A stretch of DNA of 64,000 bases. It comes from Pseudomonas agarici (GTDB taxonomy: Bacteria > Pseudomonadota > Gammaproteobacteria > Pseudomonadales > Pseudomonadaceae). Below, piece after piece: positions 53,394 through 62,522 of the stretch (positions are counted from its first letter, which is position 1; every line of letters begins with the position of its first letter). The notes beneath the pieces are model-generated. The model was not told the DNA's origin and ran no database searches. It saw nothing but the letters and a program-made list of their open reading frames with translations. Made by a program: the position numbers and the translations under genes. The stretch is from the NCBI RefSeq assembly GCF_900109755.1, contig NZ_FOAR01000001.1, positions 186,001 through 250,000 of the forward strand, in the 5' to 3' direction.

Positions 53394-54032
53394 TCAGGCC
53401 GGAGTATCCGGCTGGTTGGCCGGGTGGGCTTGGATAAATGCAGCGTGCTGGTGCGCCAACGCGGCAACCCGACAAATGCGCGGATACACCTCCAGGGAAA
53501 TCTTGAAGCGTTCGGCGGCATATAATTGAGGAAGCAGATAGACGTCGGCCAAGCCCGGCTCGTCGCCAAAACAATAACCGACGTCGCCGATCAGTTGCTC
53601 GACGACGGCCAACCCCTGACTGATCCAATGCCCGATCCACGCCTGCACCCGCTCCTCATCGTGCCCCCATTGGCGTAGCAGGTTGAGGACACTGACATTG
53701 TGCAACGGATGGATATCGCAGCCGATCAAGGCCGCCACGGCCCGTTCACGGGCTCGGGTCGACAGGTCGCGGGACAGCAGCGGCACCTGGGGATAACACT
53801 CCTCCAGGAATTCGATGATCGCCGAGGATTGAGTCAACACGTGACCGTCATCGATGCGTAGCGCCGGCACCCGTCCTTGCGGGTTGATCGTCAGGTACGC
53901 CGCCTGCCGGTGCTCGCCGCCGCCGGCGGCAATCAAGTTGACTGCCAGCGCCTGGTAATCCAGCCCCTTGAGGGCCAGCGCGATCCGCACGCGATAGGAG
54001 GAGGTCGAACGGTAATAGGTGTAAAGCTCCAT
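53394..54032 (-). CDS. maiA: Maleylacetoacetate isomerase
   Basis: A 212-residue zeta-class glutathione S-transferase that turns maleylacetoacetate into fumarylacetoacetate, the middle step of homogentisate breakdown. The active-site start YTYYRSTSSYRVRIAL is typical (Ser-Ser-Cys in most members; here SSY). GRVPALRIDDGHVLTQSSAIIEFLEE gives the glutathione site. It is the third gene of the hmgA-fahA-maiA operon, 12 bases after fahA. Confidence 0.93.
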   Translation of the reverse strand: MELYTYYRSTSSYRVRIALALKGLDYQALAVNLIAAGGGEHRQAAYLTINPQGRVPALRIDDGHVLTQSSAIIEFLEECYPQVPLLSRDLSTRARERAVAALIGCDIHPLHNVSVLNLLRQWGHDEERVQAWIGHWISQGLAVVEQLIGDVGYCFGDEPGLADVYLLPQLYAAERFKISLEVYPRICRVAALAHQHAAFIQAHPANQPDTPA

Positions 54033-54044
54033 GGTTCGCTCCTC

Positions 54045-55349
54045 TCAACGTGCCGGCAGAATCTTCCCGCGACATTCGCCAAAGCCAATGGAGGCGAAGC
54101 CTTCACGGTGGCAACGGGCCCGCAGGATGATTTCGTCACCCTCTTCGAGGAATCTGCGCATTTCGCCCGACGCCAGTTCCAGCGGTTTCTTACCGCCCTC
54201 GGTGATCTCCAGCAAGCTGCCGAACTGCCCGGCCTCGGGCCCCGACAAGGTACCCGAGCCGAACAGATCGCCAGCCTGCAACTGGCAACCGTTGACGCTG
54301 TGGTGCGCGATCATCTGGGCCACGGTCCAGTACATATGGCGAGTGTTGCTCAGGGTCAGGCGCTGGGGCGGCAGCTGCTGCTCGCGCATCGATTCGGTCA
54401 GTAGCAGCGCTTCCAGTTCGATATCGAAGGCGCCGGTTGCCTGGTCAAGTGGATCGGACAGGTACGACAGCAACGGTGGATCGCCCACCGGGCGTGGTGG
54501 TTGGGCCTGGCGAAAAGGTGCCAGGGCCTCGGCGGTGACCACCCAGGGCGAAATACTGGTGATAAAGCTCTTCGACAGGAATGGCCCCAGCGGCTGATAT
54601 TCCCAAGCTTGCACGTCTCGCGCCGACCAGTCGTTGAGCAAGCAGAAACCGGCGACGTGATCCGCCGCGTCAGCAATGGCGATCGAGTCGCCCATGGCAT
54701 TGCCCTGGCCGATCCAGATCCCCAGTTCCAATTCATAATCCAGGCGCGCACAGGGACCGAATACCGGCTCACTCTGTCCGGCCGGCAAAGTTTGACCCCA
54801 TGGCCGCCGCACGTCGGTGCCGGATGGGCGAATGGTCGAGGCCCGGCCGTGATAACCGATCGGCAGGTACTTGTAGTTAGGCAATAGTGGGTTGTCGGGG
54901 CGAAACAGCTTGCCGACGTTCCGCGCGTGTTCAATGCCCACGTAGAAGTCGGTGTAGTCGTTGATCTTTGCCGGCAGGTGCATCACGCAGTCCGCTGCCA
55001 GCGCCAGCACATTCTTGCCCAGGGTTTCGACCTGGCCGCGCAGGCTGCTGCCTTCGCCCAGCAGGTCCATCAGACGCTCACGCAGGGCCACACGGGCAGC
55101 GCGACCGAGTGCAAAGAAGGCGTTCAACTGGCCACCCTGGCAGGCCTCGACCGCTGCCTTGGCGGCCCCGTCGAACAGGCCGGCTTCCAGGGCGGCCTGC
55201 AAGTCGAAGATATGCTCGCCGATCGCCACGCCGCTGCGCGGTGCCGATCCTGGGCGGCTGAAAACGCCCAGCGGCAGGTTCTGCAATGGGAAGTCGGTGT
55301 GCCCGTTGGCGGACGCAACCCAACTGCGTGTGAAGGTCGGTTGAGTCAT
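54045..55349 (-). CDS. fahA: Fumarylacetoacetase
   Basis: A 434-residue cytoplasmic hydrolase that splits fumarylacetoacetate into fumarate and acetoacetate, the last step of tyrosine/phenylalanine catabolism. DYTDFYVGIEHARNVGKLFR, LDYELELGIWIGQGN with its metal-binding glutamates, and NDWSARDVQAWEYQPLGPF are family signatures. It lies between hmgA (3 bases away) and maiA. Confidence 0.95.
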   Translation of the reverse strand: MTQPTFTRSWVASANGHTDFPLQNLPLGVFSRPGSAPRSGVAIGEHIFDLQAALEAGLFDGAAKAAVEACQGGQLNAFFALGRAARVALRERLMDLLGEGSSLRGQVETLGKNVLALAADCVMHLPAKINDYTDFYVGIEHARNVGKLFRPDNPLLPNYKYLPIGYHGRASTIRPSGTDVRRPWGQTLPAGQSEPVFGPCARLDYELELGIWIGQGNAMGDSIAIADAADHVAGFCLLNDWSARDVQAWEYQPLGPFLSKSFITSISPWVVTAEALAPFRQAQPPRPVGDPPLLSYLSDPLDQATGAFDIELEALLLTESMREQQLPPQRLTLSNTRHMYWTVAQMIAHHSVNGCQLQAGDLFGSGTLSGPEAGQFGSLLEITEGGKKPLELASGEMRRFLEEGDEIILRARCHREGFASIGFGECRGKILPAR

Positions 55350-55352
55350 GGG

Positions 55353-56651
55353 TTATCTCCGATCCGGATTGAAGGTGACGGGCAAGGTTGCCCAGCAAGC
55401 GTCGTAATGGTCCTGCAACTGCGGGCAGCCAAGGGCGAAGCGGCTTGGGCGCAACACTTGGCTGGTCTCGAACATGAAGGCCATGGTGTGGTCGATCTTG
55501 CTCGGCGCCAGGTAGGCGGCAATCGCCCGGGTGCAGGTTTCGCCATCCGGGCCATGAGCACTCATGCAGCTGTGCAGCGAGGCGCCACCTGGTAGAAAGC
55601 CTTCGGCCTTGGCGTCGTAGGTGCCCTGGATCAGGCCCATGAACTCGTTCATCAGGTTACGGTGGAACCAGGGCGGTCGGAAAGTGTTCTCCGCTACCAT
55701 CCAGCGCGGCGGGAAGATCACGAAGTCGAGGTTGGCCTGGCCGTGGACACTGGAAGGTGAGGTCAGGACGGTGAAGATCGACGGATCCGGATGATCGAAG
55801 CTGACCGTACCCAGGGTATTGAAGCGCCTTAGATCGTATTTGTACGGCACGTTGTTGCCGTGCCAGGCGACTACGTTCAGCGGCGAATGATCGAGCTGGC
55901 AACCCCACAGCTCTCCAAGGAATTTCTGTACCAGGGTGGTCGCTTGCCTGAGGTCTTCGTAATGGGCCACCGGCGTGAGGAAGTCACGGGAATTGGCCAG
56001 GCCATTGCTGCCGATGGGCCCGAGCTCCGGCAGGCGCAGCGGCGCGCCGTGGTTTTCGGCGATATAGCCGCGGGCCTGCGGGTCGAGCAGTTCGACGCGA
56101 AATTTCAGCCCCCGTGGCAGCACGGCAATTTCCAGCGGTTCCAGTTCCAGAACGCCGAGCTCCGTGGTGATACGCAGGCGACCCAGTTCGGGCACCAGCA
56201 ACAGTTCGCCGTCGGCATTGAAGAATACCCGCTGCATCGAACAGTTGGCACGGTAGCTGTAGAGGCTGACCCCGGTGGGCCTGTCCGCGTCTGAGTTGGC
56301 CGCCATGCTCACCAGCCCATCGATGAAATCAGTCGGCTCGGCGGGGATCTCCAGCGGGCTCCAGCGCAGGCGGTTGGGCGTCACGGCGCCTAGCGGACCA
56401 CCGGCCAGTTGCCGGTCGAGCCGGGCGAACGCCTGGTGCTTGGCCGACGGCTGGATACGATACATCCAGGTCCGTCGAGTTTCGCCGCGGGCCATCGTGA
56501 AGGCCGTGCCGGAAAACAGTTCGGTGTAGAGCCCGTAGGGCGCTTTTTGCGGCGAGTTTTGGCCGACCGGCAAAGCACCGGACAACGTCTCGCTGCTAAA
56601 TTCGTTGCCGAAGCCGGACTGATAGGCCAGCGCCGTGGCGTCGAGATTCAT
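55353..56651 (-). CDS. hmgA: Homogentisate 1,2-dioxygenase
   Basis: A 432-residue iron enzyme that opens the ring of homogentisate to maleylacetoacetate. The typical start [14 protein letters not shown] and the iron-binding histidine segment near residues 330-365 (including [19 protein letters not shown] and NEFMGL) are present. The ATG at 56651 has AGGAGG upstream; the open frame extends 18 more codons. It is the first gene of the operon and divergent from the regulator hmgR, with operator-like repeats between them. Confidence 0.96.
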   Translation of the reverse strand: MNLDATALAYQSGFGNEFSSETLSGALPVGQNSPQKAPYGLYTELFSGTAFTMARGETRRTWMYRIQPSAKHQAFARLDRQLAGGPLGAVTPNRLRWSPLEIPAEPTDFIDGLVSMAANSDADRPTGVSLYSYRANCSMQRVFFNADGELLLVPELGRLRITTELGVLELEPLEIAVLPRGLKFRVELLDPQARGYIAENHGAPLRLPELGPIGSNGLANSRDFLTPVAHYEDLRQATTLVQKFLGELWGCQLDHSPLNVVAWHGNNVPYKYDLRRFNTLGTVSFDHPDPSIFTVLTSPSSVHGQANLDFVIFPPRWMVAENTFRPPWFHRNLMNEFMGLIQGTYDAKAEGFLPGGASLHSCMSAHGPDGETCTRAIAAYLAPSKIDHTMAFMFETSQVLRPSRFALGCPQLQDHYDACWATLPVTFNPDRR

Positions 56652-56741
56652 GGAACCTCCTGATGGAGTAAAGCGTTGCCTGCCTCGGTCATCGACAGAC
56701 AGCAAGCTCGGCTTGTTTTTATTAGATCGAAATTATGTATT

Positions 56742-56774
56742 ACGTAATTTGATTATGAAAAACGTAATTTGATT
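56742..56774. promoter_or_regulatory. Direct-repeat operator between hmgA and hmgR
   Basis: ACGTAATTTGATT occurs twice (56742-56754 and 56762-56774), 20 bases apart, so on the same helix face. The first copy overlaps the palindrome ATTACGTAAT (56739-56748). It lies about 90 bases from hmgA and 57 from hmgR, in the common control region, and is the likely HmgR binding site, with homogentisate expected to relieve repression. Confidence 0.6.
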
Positions 56775-56830
56775 GACGATGCTCGTCAAGCTATAAAGAC
56801 GCCCATTCGTCTTGAGATCACATTGCCTCC

Positions 56831-57625
56831 ATGGAAAAGCCGCGCAGTACCCGCGACAGCAACGCTAAACAGAAAGTCCGCTCGGCCGAGGTCGGTACCG
56901 ACATCCTCAAGGCCCTGGCCGAGCTGTCGCCCAGCACCTCGCTGTCGCGCCTGGCCGAGCGTGTGCAGATGCCGGCGAGCAAGGTCCATCGTTACCTGCA
57001 GGCGCTGATTGCCAGCGGCTTTGCCGAACAGAACGGGGCCACCAACCACTACGGTCTCGGCCGCGAGGCACTGCGGGTCGGCTTGGCGGCGCTGAATGGC
57101 ATGGATGTGCTGCAGGTGGCCGCGCTCCCCCTGGCGGAGTTGCGCGACGACCTCAATGAAAGCTGTTTCCTCGCGGTCTGGGGCAACCACGGCGCGACCG
57201 TGGTGCATATCGAACCGGCCGTGCGTGCGGTGACAGTAGTGACGCAGTTAGGCTCAGTACTACCGTTGCTCAGCTCATCCACCGGACTGGTGTTCAACGC
57301 CTTTCTCCCGGATCGGGAGACCAGCGATTTGCGCGAGGCCGAGCTCAAGGCCGGCCACCCTCACCCCTTGGCCGATGCGCCGACCTACGCCATGACCTGC
57401 GAACAGATCCGCCGGCGCGGCCTGCATTTTGTCCACGGATTGTTGATGCCGGGGGTCGACGCATTGTCAGCACCGATATTCGATGCCGTGGGCAAGGTGG
57501 CGGCAGTATTGACTGTGGTCGGCCCGACCTCACTGTTCCAAGCCGATGAAGATGGCCCGGCGGCCAAGCGCCTGCTGGCGGCGAGCGAAGCCATCAGTTG
57601 GCGGATGGGGTATCAGAAGACCTGA
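56831..57625 (+). CDS. hmgR: IclR-family repressor of the homogentisate operon
   Basis: A 264-residue IclR regulator: winged helix-turn-helix (LSRLAERVQMPASKVHRYLQ, about residues 37-60) followed by the effector-binding domain (SVLPLLSSSTGLVFNAFL, then GVDALSAPIFDAVGKVAAVL). Its place, divergent from hmgA with repeats between, is the known position of HmgR, which responds to homogentisate. It converges with the GHL10 gene 26 bases further on. Confidence 0.88.
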   Translation: MEKPRSTRDSNAKQKVRSAEVGTDILKALAELSPSTSLSRLAERVQMPASKVHRYLQALIASGFAEQNGATNHYGLGREALRVGLAALNGMDVLQVAALPLAELRDDLNESCFLAVWGNHGATVVHIEPAVRAVTVVTQLGSVLPLLSSSTGLVFNAFLPDRETSDLREAELKAGHPHPLADAPTYAMTCEQIRRRGLHFVHGLLMPGVDALSAPIFDAVGKVAAVLTVVGPTSLFQADEDGPAAKRLLAASEAISWRMGYQKT

Positions 57626-57651
57626 ATCGCCGGTCGCGTTCGGTCGGGCGA

Positions 57652-59178
57652 TCAATCCGAGAGGGTCATCCGGCTTTCCCGATGGTTCTCGTCCAGGGCG
57701 GTGACGGCATAGACGCACGCAGGCTCGCTTTGCGGCGGACTGTTCCAGATATGCAGGCAACCGGCGCGACGCAGGGTTGCCACCAGGCAATCGGCCCGGG
57801 CGATGTCCACAGCCACTCCTGAGGGGAAGCGGTAAATCGCGTAGTACCGGGTCTTGTCCACGGCATTGGCGCTGCTCTCATGCCATTTGACCTGTGTTCC
57901 CCAGTTATGCTGCTGTTGCTGCACACAAGACGGCGCCGCTGGCGGCTGCCCGGCTTTCCAGGGCATGGAGGGGATCAGCGCCGGATAACGCCAGATATCC
58001 GCGCGTATGGCCGCGATGGCGGCCTGAGTCTGGGGCGCTCGTAGGAAGCGCTGGCGAAACAGGATGCTGCCGCGAATCTCGGGAATATCGAGATTCCATC
58101 GCAATTGCCGATCGAGTTCGGCGCCCCCTTCGCCTTCGCTCCATTCCGGCTCCCGCTGGCTGGGCACCCCCACTTTGTAGAGTGCCTGACCGATATAGAG
58201 GTGAACATTTTTTCCGCGCACGGTATCCGCCCACCAGCGCGTCACGATATCGAACTGCGCCGCCTTCAGACCGAAAGTCCAATACACTTGCGGCGCAATG
58301 TAATCGATCAGTTCCTCCGTGACCCAAAGTCGGGTATCGGCATAACCGGCGTCATAATTCGGAATACCCGCCGAAGTATCGGACCCTCGGGGGTCGTCCT
58401 TGCGGTTACGCCAGACACCCGCGGGGCTGACACCGAACTTCAAGGCAGGCTTGAGTTCACGCAACTTGCGAGACAACTGTGAAATCAACCGGTAGGTATT
58501 ATCACGACGCCAATCGCCTTTATTATCAAACGCCTGCCCATAGCGGGAAAATGTCGCCGCGTCGTCAAGTCTTGAGCTGGCGGATTCGTAATAGAAGTAG
58601 TCGTCGAAATGAATACCGTCGACATCATAGTTGAGCGCCACTTCCAAGACGCCTTGAATGACCCAGTCAACGGCCTCGGGGATGCCCGGATCCAGCACGA
58701 AGCGATCATAGGCCACTGCGACCCATTCCGGGTGCGCGACATACACGCTGGAGGGGGCCCCCGGTAACGTGTTGCGCAATGAGTCGACGGTGCTTTGCCG
58801 GGTATCCATCGATACACGGTAGGGGTTGAACCAGGCATGCAACTCCAGGTTTCTCGCATGGGCCTGTTCGATGACGAATGCCAGCGGATCGAAGCCGGGG
58901 TCCTGGCCCAGCGTACCGGTGAGCCAGGCCGACCAGGGCAGGATGGCCGACCGGAAAAATGCATCCGAACAGGGCTTTACCTGAAAGAACACGGCATTCA
59001 TGTTCAGCTTGACCAGTTCGTCCAACTGCTCGATCAGCTCGTTTTTCTGTACTCTGACCCGTTCGGCCTCATCGCCGATCGTTGATGACGCCCGTGACGG
59101 CCAATCCAGGTTGGCTACCGTCGCCATCCAACTGGCGCGCAAATGATGTTTATCCGCATGAATAATATCGGTGTTCAT
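57652..59178 (-). CDS. GHL10/YngK-like glycoside hydrolase-type protein
   Basis: A 508-residue protein with a TIM-barrel glycosidase-like domain of the GHL10 (DUF187/YngK) type. The barrel core spans about residues 15-370, with FQVKPCSDAFF, LHAWFNPYRVS, the acidic DGIHFDDYFYY (likely catalytic) and GVSPAGVWRN. A C-terminal part (about 415-508) resembles an Ig/FnIII-type module. There is no signal peptide, unlike most relatives. It is divergent from the amidase gene, which also lacks a signal. The substrate is unknown; a glycan of the cell wall is one possibility. Confidence 0.85.
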   Translation of the reverse strand: MNTDIIHADKHHLRASWMATVANLDWPSRASSTIGDEAERVRVQKNELIEQLDELVKLNMNAVFFQVKPCSDAFFRSAILPWSAWLTGTLGQDPGFDPLAFVIEQAHARNLELHAWFNPYRVSMDTRQSTVDSLRNTLPGAPSSVYVAHPEWVAVAYDRFVLDPGIPEAVDWVIQGVLEVALNYDVDGIHFDDYFYYESASSRLDDAATFSRYGQAFDNKGDWRRDNTYRLISQLSRKLRELKPALKFGVSPAGVWRNRKDDPRGSDTSAGIPNYDAGYADTRLWVTEELIDYIAPQVYWTFGLKAAQFDIVTRWWADTVRGKNVHLYIGQALYKVGVPSQREPEWSEGEGGAELDRQLRWNLDIPEIRGSILFRQRFLRAPQTQAAIAAIRADIWRYPALIPSMPWKAGQPPAAPSCVQQQQHNWGTQVKWHESSANAVDKTRYYAIYRFPSGVAVDIARADCLVATLRRAGCLHIWNSPPQSEPACVYAVTALDENHRESRMTLSD

Positions 59179-59436
59179 TTGAATGTTCCTGTTTTATCGA
59201 TAGACAGGCCCAAACCGCCATTTCATGCCTCGAAACAAGCGATGTATCATTGAGCACTCAGGCTTTAAAAAAACAAAATAGACAAACACCGTCAAGCCGT
59301 GGATCTGAGTCAATATATTTCCTGAAAATTCAGAAAACAAACTTCAAAACCTCCTACTGCTTTTTAAGAAAACTCTTAAAAAAATATTTCCCCGCAGCAA
59401 CTATTGTATGCATTCACACCTAAAAGAGTTCACCTC
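59179..59436. promoter_or_regulatory. AT-rich divergent promoter region
   Basis: 258 bases between the GHL10-like gene and the amidase gene, much more AT-rich than the coding regions beside it. Runs of A and T near 59330-59395 may hold promoters for either gene. No defined operator was recognised. Confidence 0.4.
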
Positions 59437-60216
59437 ATGAACATAATAAAATACAACGCTTACCGTGCTGATAAAAGTTTTGACAGCCGAGTCCGTTTTC
59501 TGGTGATGCATTATACGGCGACCAACTTCCAGTCTTCGATCAACAGCTTGACCGGCCCCCATGTCAGTGCCCACTATTTGGTGCCGGATCCAGACGATGC
59601 GTCCTACATTGCTGCCGGCTACAGTGCACAGAATATCTTCAACCTGGTCAACGAGAACGACCGCGCCTGGCACGCGGGAGCCAGCGCCTGGGGTAACCGG
59701 ATCAATCTCAACGACAGTTCCATCGGCATCGAAATCGTCAACCTGGCGACCGACGACAATGGGCAGTTCACTTTCCCCCCCTATCCCCCCACCCAGATCG
59801 AGGCGATCAAGGAGCTGGCGCTGAATATCCTGGCGCGTTACCCCACCATCAGCCCGGTCAACGTGGTCGGCCACAGTGATATTTCAATAGGACGAAAAAG
59901 TGATCCGGGCGCGGCCTTCCCATGGCAGCAGTTGCATCAAGCCGGCATCGGCGCCTGGTACGACGAGACGACAAAAGATCATTACGTCAATCGTTTCACT
60001 GAGCGGGGCCTGCCCCAGCAAGCCAGCTTGCTGACGCTGTTCAAGACCTACGGCTACGAGACGTCGAAAGCGACCTCGGAGCAGGGTTTGTGGCAATTGA
60101 TCCGCGCCTTTCAATTGCATTTCAGGGCCAGCAACTATGACGGTCGCCTGGATATCGAGACGGCCGCTCGCCTCGCGGCGCTGGTGAAAAAATACTTCCC
60201 TGCCTCCGCGATCTGA
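59437..60216 (+). CDS. N-acetylmuramoyl-L-alanine amidase with C-terminal peptidoglycan-binding-like domain
   Basis: A 259-residue amidase_2 (AmpD/AmiD-type) zinc enzyme that cuts the bond between muramic acid and the stem peptide. The zinc site and core are seen in VMHYTATNF, NENDRAWHAG, SSIGIEIVN and VVGHSDISIGRKSDPG. A small helical domain at about residues 185-255 resembles PG_binding_1 (TERGLPQQASLL). No signal peptide is present at the ATG chosen (59437). The 11 codons upstream are open but unlikely. It would act on cytoplasmic muropeptides, or be exported by another route. Confidence 0.87.
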   Translation: MNIIKYNAYRADKSFDSRVRFLVMHYTATNFQSSINSLTGPHVSAHYLVPDPDDASYIAAGYSAQNIFNLVNENDRAWHAGASAWGNRINLNDSSIGIEIVNLATDDNGQFTFPPYPPTQIEAIKELALNILARYPTISPVNVVGHSDISIGRKSDPGAAFPWQQLHQAGIGAWYDETTKDHYVNRFTERGLPQQASLLTLFKTYGYETSKATSEQGLWQLIRAFQLHFRASNYDGRLDIETAARLAALVKKYFPASAI

Positions 60217-60300
60217 GAAAAGGCTGGAGCACAGACAGATCCGAGGCCAACGCAGTTGGCGATGTCGACCAGACGCCTAAGGGCATCTCGACCCGCGGCA

Positions 60301-61083
60301 TTACACTCTGAACCCAGGGTCTTGCTGGTCGAGCTTGCGCAACAAGGCCGGCCAGGCCAGTGCCCCACCCATGCCCTGGGCACTGCGGGTCACTCCGGCA
60401 ATCATCGCCTTGGCGCCGGCGAGAACCTGCGGTTCGATGGCAATCAGCTGTGCACCGCCATTTTGCGCAAGGACCTGGATATCGCAGGCGCGCTGGAAGA
60501 CGAACATCATCAGGAAGGTATCGGCGATACTGGCACCACAGGTCAACAGACCATGGTTATGCAGCATCAAGAAATTGTTCGACCCCAGATCGGCCTGCAG
60601 GCGGGCCTTTTCCTCATGGTTGAGGGCTACACCTTCATAAGCGTGATAGGCCAGGCTCGACAGGACGAACAGCGACTGCTGGCTGATGGGCAATACCCCT
60701 TGGCGCTGCGCCGAAACCGCCACGCCTGCGGCGGTGTGAGTATGCAACACGCAGCTCACATCATGGCGGACTTCGTGGACGGCGCTGTGGATGGTGTAGC
60801 CGGCGGGGTTGATCTCATAGGGGCTGTCCATCAGCTTGTGCCCGGCCAGGTCGACTTTCACCAAGCTCGAGGCGCTGATTTCATGGAACATCAACCCATA
60901 AGGGTTGATCAGAAAATCTTCGGTACCCGGCACCTTGGCCGAGATATGCGTGAAGATCAGGTCATCCCAGCCATGCATCGCCACCAGACGGTAACAGGCT
61001 GCCAGATCGACGCGAGTCTGCCATTCGGCGGCGCTGACTTGATCCTTTATGCTCGCTGGGGTTGCAACAGGGGCTACGCTCAC
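60301..61083 (-). CDS. Class II aldolase/adducin-family protein
   Basis: A 260-residue cytoplasmic enzyme of the fuculose-phosphate aldolase family. Metal ligands occur in VLHTHTAAGVAV (HTH) and in LMLHNHGLLTCG (HNHG). LIFTHISAKVPG and INPYGLMFHEISASSLVKVD are the conserved N-terminal blocks. The start GTG at 61083 has GAGGT about 7 bases before it and gives MSVAPVATPAS; the frame is open from an ATG at 61167, but that extension looks non-coding. The substrate is unknown. Confidence 0.87.
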   Translation of the reverse strand: MSVAPVATPASIKDQVSAAEWQTRVDLAACYRLVAMHGWDDLIFTHISAKVPGTEDFLINPYGLMFHEISASSLVKVDLAGHKLMDSPYEINPAGYTIHSAVHEVRHDVSCVLHTHTAAGVAVSAQRQGVLPISQQSLFVLSSLAYHAYEGVALNHEEKARLQADLGSNNFLMLHNHGLLTCGASIADTFLMMFVFQRACDIQVLAQNGGAQLIAIEPQVLAGAKAMIAGVTRSAQGMGGALAWPALLRKLDQQDPGFRV

Positions 61084-61376
61084 AGTACTGACCTCGGCAT
61101 TGTTCTGTTTTGATCTTACTCGATTGTCCAACAGTCTAGTCAGCCCGTCGCCACCATGGGGTTGCATTGCCAGCCAGCTTGATGACTCAGCGGGTCAGCT
61201 TCGATGACGTAAGAAATAGTCCACTGCGCATCAAATCAGCGCCCGCAACAACGGCGCAGCAAACAACTTCAGCAGGCTCATCAACGCCGCAATAGAACAG
61301 CGGCATCTGCGCCATCAGCCAGCCGCTGCCCGGTTGCAACGCGGTCGGCTTGATCTTGTTCGAGGTGAACGCCCAA

Positions 61377-61832
61377 TCAGCCCCGCAATACACTGATAAA
61401 CGAAGCCAGCCAAGGCTCGGCATCGGTTTCGGGGGTGACACTTTCGCTGGCATCCAAGCGCAGCATCTCCTGCACTTCAGCCACACCGAGTTCGGCAAAC
61501 AGCTCGCGAAACTGCTCACCAGCGCCACAGAAGGTGTCGCCGTAAGACGCATCGCCCAAGGCGATCACCGCACCGGGCAGGCCACGCCAGGCTGCCGGTA
61601 ACTGGTCACGAATGGCCGAATAGAGCGGCTGTACATTATCCGGCAATTCACCCAGGCCGGTGGTGGCGGTCACCACCAGAAAGGCCTGTGGGGCGAAGGC
61701 CAGAATATCGGCCAGGCTGGCGCGAGGGTTGTGCCAGGCTTCGAATCCGGCGTTATCGAGAATCCGCTGGGCGTGACGGGCGACTTCTTCGGCTGTGCCG
61801 TAGACCGAGCCGGAAAGGATGGCGACCTTCAT
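61377..61832 (-). CDS. Flavodoxin (MioC-like)
   Basis: A 151-residue FMN-binding protein. The phosphate-binding loop LSGSVYGTAEEVARHA at residues 6-21, the loop TATTGLGELPDN and LGDASYGDTFCGAG are those of MioC/sulfite-reductase-type flavodoxins. The ATG at 61832 gives the typical N-terminus MKVAILSGS; the frame is open 24 codons further. It is divergent from the LOV photoreceptor gene by 156 bases. The 290-base gap to the aldolase gene shows no clear gene. Confidence 0.9.
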   Translation of the reverse strand: MKVAILSGSVYGTAEEVARHAQRILDNAGFEAWHNPRASLADILAFAPQAFLVVTATTGLGELPDNVQPLYSAIRDQLPAAWRGLPGAVIALGDASYGDTFCGAGEQFRELFAELGVAEVQEMLRLDASESVTPETDAEPWLASFISVLRG

Positions 61833-61988
61833 CAATCTGATCCTGGAGCAGAGTAAAAAGCGTAGGATATTAACAGGTGAGAAACATTCCCACTGAAAAT
61901 TCATTTGTATCTACTGACTTGGCATTGACCATCCAGGACATTCTTTTACACTCCTGAGATTGCCAATGGACTGCGGATTATTTCAACG

Positions 61989-62453
61989 ATGATCAACCCA
62001 AAACTGCTGCAACTGGTAATCGATGCCTCCAACGACGGTATCGTCGTCGCCGAACAGGAAGGCGAAGACAACATCCTGATCTACGCCAATCCGGCGTTCG
62101 AACGCCTGACCGGCTACAGCAACGAAGAAATTCTCTACCAGGATTGTCGCTTCCTGCAGTCCGGCGACCGCGACCAGCCGAACCTGGAGCTGATCCGCGA
62201 AGCGTTACGCAGCCGCAAGCCCTGTCGCCAGATCCTGCGCAACTATCGCAAGGACGGCACGCACTTCTGGAACGAGCTGTCGATTTCTCCAGTATTCAAC
62301 GAGAGCGACCAACTGACCTATTTTGTCGGAGTCCAAAAAGATGTGACGGTCCAGGTCAAGGCTCAGCAGCGGGTGGCCCAATTGGAAGAGCAACTGGCCA
62401 AGGTCAAGGCAGAACTCGAAGCGCTCAAGGCGACCGGCGGTGCCAACCAATAG
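61989..62453 (+). CDS. Short LOV blue-light photoreceptor protein
   Basis: A 154-residue single-domain LOV protein. The core, DASNDGIVVAEQEGEDNIL then YANPAFERLTGYSNEEI, ends in the photoactive motif YQDCRFLQSGDRDQPN, whose cysteine (about residue 53) forms the adduct with FMN in blue light. The last residues (AQQRVAQLEEQLAKVKAELE) are the helical J-alpha-like extension used for dimerisation. Length and sequence fit the Pseudomonas short-LOV family (PpSB1-LOV type). It carries no output domain, so signalling needs a partner; a MerR-type regulator is encoded 700 bases further on. Confidence 0.92.
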   Translation: MINPKLLQLVIDASNDGIVVAEQEGEDNILIYANPAFERLTGYSNEEILYQDCRFLQSGDRDQPNLELIREALRSRKPCRQILRNYRKDGTHFWNELSISPVFNESDQLTYFVGVQKDVTVQVKAQQRVAQLEEQLAKVKAELEALKATGGANQ

Positions 62454-62522
62454 TGGAATCCGTTGTCTGAAGGTACATTCAGCGCTTTTTGCAGGCGCGT
62501 TTCCCACTTTTTGAGCTTGATC

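Noticed and set aside
53133..53437. Short frames on both strands across the second MITE-like element
   Set aside because: They read through the terminal repeats and share no protein features; the inverted repeats explain the sequence.
61187..61552. 121-codon - strand frame between the aldolase and flavodoxin genes
   Set aside because: Its first half is an out-of-frame reading of the flavodoxin gene. The second half has a protein-like look but no start of its own, so it is not supported.
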